This document shows, one piece after another, positions 15,121-15,522 of a stretch of 15,522 nucleotides of DNA; position 1 is the first letter of the stretch; each line of letters begins with the position of its first letter. Origin of the DNA: UBA4923 sp964606165 (GTDB lineage Bacteria; Bacillota; Clostridia; Saccharofermentanales; DTU023). The stretch lies in the NCBI GenBank assembly GCA_964606165.1, contig CAZSFQ010000024.1, positions 1 to 15,522 of the forward strand. The letters are read 5' to 3'. The notes under the pieces were generated by a model. That model did not search any database. It saw only the letters and a list, made by a program, of their open reading frames with translations, and was not told the DNA's origin. The translations under genes and the position numbers were made by a program.

Positions 15121-15149
15121 ACTATAACTCAACCCGCAACATTAATCAA
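15121..15149 (-). promoter_or_regulatory. Promoter of the DUF4143 gene
   Basis: On the minus strand TTGATT (15144-15149) and TATAGT (15121-15126) are separated by exactly 17 bases, a good sigma-A-type promoter. RNA would start near 15114, about 38 bases before the chosen ATG. The AT-rich stretch upstream to about 15200 could act as an UP-like element. Confidence 0.65.
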
Positions 15150-15310
15150 TTTCAACCCACATAATTATTGTTACACAAACCGCATATTTAGTTCTTTATT
15201 ATATTGGTGTTGGATATTCCGCACCAAATTGAGCCCGTATTCCGGAAATGAGAGCTACTCTTTCATTCTTTGAGAGCCTTCAATGAAATCATTCCATCTT
15301 GTGAAAACAG

Positions 15311-15330
15311 GGGACCCGTGCCAGGCACCT
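15311..15330 (-). repeat. REP-like palindrome between tRNA terminator and DUF4143 gene
   Basis: GTGCC-A-GGCAC (15318-15328) is a perfect 5-base palindrome around one base, preceded on the plus strand by GGGGACCC. Its minus-strand reading GGTGCCTGGCAC resembles the plus-strand motif at 13782. It may be one end of a short repeat or a relic of a mobile cassette. No transposase is nearby. Confidence 0.4.
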
Positions 15331-15349
15331 TCATCATTGAGCCATCAAA

Positions 15350-15378
15350 AAGATCCACCCCCTTTGGGAGCGGATCTT
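15350..15378 (-). terminator. Intrinsic terminator of the rRNA/tRNA-Asn transcript
   Basis: AAGATCC (15350-15356) pairs with GGATCTT (15372-15378). The stem continues as a CCCCC/GGGAG-type step, complete on the minus strand through one U-G wobble, to a 3-base loop. On the minus strand it is followed by a TTTTTG run. It lies 7 bases after the CCA of tRNA-Asn. Confidence 0.9.
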
Positions 15379-15384
15379 AAATTT

Positions 15385-15459
15385 TGGCTCCCCCTGTTGG
15401 ATTCGAACCAACGACCCTTCGGTTAACAGCCGAATGCTCTACCGCTGAGCTAAGGAGGA
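15385..15459 (-). tRNA. tRNA-Asn, anticodon GTT
   Basis: A complete 75-base tRNA with encoded CCA. The acceptor stem TCCTCCT pairs with AGGGGGA (one G-U), D-arm GCTC/GAGC, anticodon stem TTCGG/CCGAA around loop CTGTTAA (anticodon GTT, Asn), T-arm GTTGG/CCAAC around TTCGAAT, discriminator G. It follows the 5S rRNA by about 9 bases, the usual place for tRNA-Asn at the end of rRNA operons in Bacillota. Confidence 0.98.
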
Positions 15460-15468
15460 ATAAAGGTA

Positions 15469-15522
15469 TCCGGCGAGGACCTACCTTTCCGGGCCGTCTC
15501 CAGCCAGGTATTCTCGGCACAA
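15469..15522 (-). rRNA. 5S rRNA, 3' part (cut by window edge)
   Basis: The minus strand reads from the edge as GTGCCGAGAATACCTGGCTG, GGAGACGGCC, then GGTAGG and CGCCGGAT. These are the helix IV/V and 3' closing-helix sequences of a bacterial 5S rRNA. About 54 bases are inside the window and the 5' half lies outside. The exact 3' end is uncertain by a few bases because the pairing 5' end is not visible. It marks the tail of a probable 16S-23S-5S-tRNA operon entering from the right. Confidence 0.8.

Overview
The window looks like a chromosomal segment of an anaerobic, moderately high-GC member of the Bacillota, probably Clostridia. The basis is the strong AGGAGG-type ribosome sites, a lipobox-bearing OppA lipoprotein, a membrane pyrophosphatase, a BmrCD/TM287-288-like exporter pair and a 5S rRNA followed closely by tRNA-Asn. 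The assignment is an inference and I cannot name a genus. Every gene I can support lies on the minus strand, so the window is transcribed from right to left.

Reading in the direction of transcription, the right edge holds the 3' end of a 5S rRNA gene (about 15469-15522), then tRNA-Asn(GTT) with an encoded CCA (15385-15459), then an intrinsic terminator (15350-15378). This is the tail of an rRNA operon. Next is a lower-GC patch (about 13780-15330) with a single AAA_14/DUF4143 ATPase gene and its own sigma-A-type promoter. Short, related, oppositely oriented motifs of the type RTGCCTGRCAC flank this patch. After it come a nucleoside-deaminase-like enzyme and a class I methyltransferase with a TTG start, 21 bases apart. 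They are followed by a separately promoted zinc-ribbon/membrane protein with a Q/P-rich repeat linker and a strong terminator.

The middle (7979-11589) encodes the two halves of a heterodimeric ABC exporter, overlapping by 4 bases. The first-translated half has a degenerate Walker B (Asp for Glu) and Gln for the H-loop His. The second half has the consensus catalytic residues but an altered signature, LSAGQ. A 415-base gap follows, with a probable promoter and a long leader, and then an oligopeptide/dipeptide importer operon: oppB, oppC, oppD, oppF and the binding protein oppA. The first four genes are tightly packed or overlapping. oppA is set apart by about 130 bases with three small hairpins, and is followed by a terminator at 1491-1519. 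The left edge is the N-terminal two thirds of a membrane-bound proton/sodium-pumping pyrophosphatase (hppA) cut by the window.

The most unusual thing is the binding protein. Its coding order appears circularly permuted. The segment that normally ends an SBP_bac_5 (OppA/DppA) protein, from the 'EFDxLI...AExxLM...P(I/L)YxYxxxY...KG...YF' region onward, sits directly after the lipoprotein signal and a Pro/Glu/Thr linker. It is followed by the normal N-terminal start of the fold, and the protein then stops exactly where that segment should have followed. The reading frame, ribosome site and terminator are intact, so this is not an obvious pseudogene.
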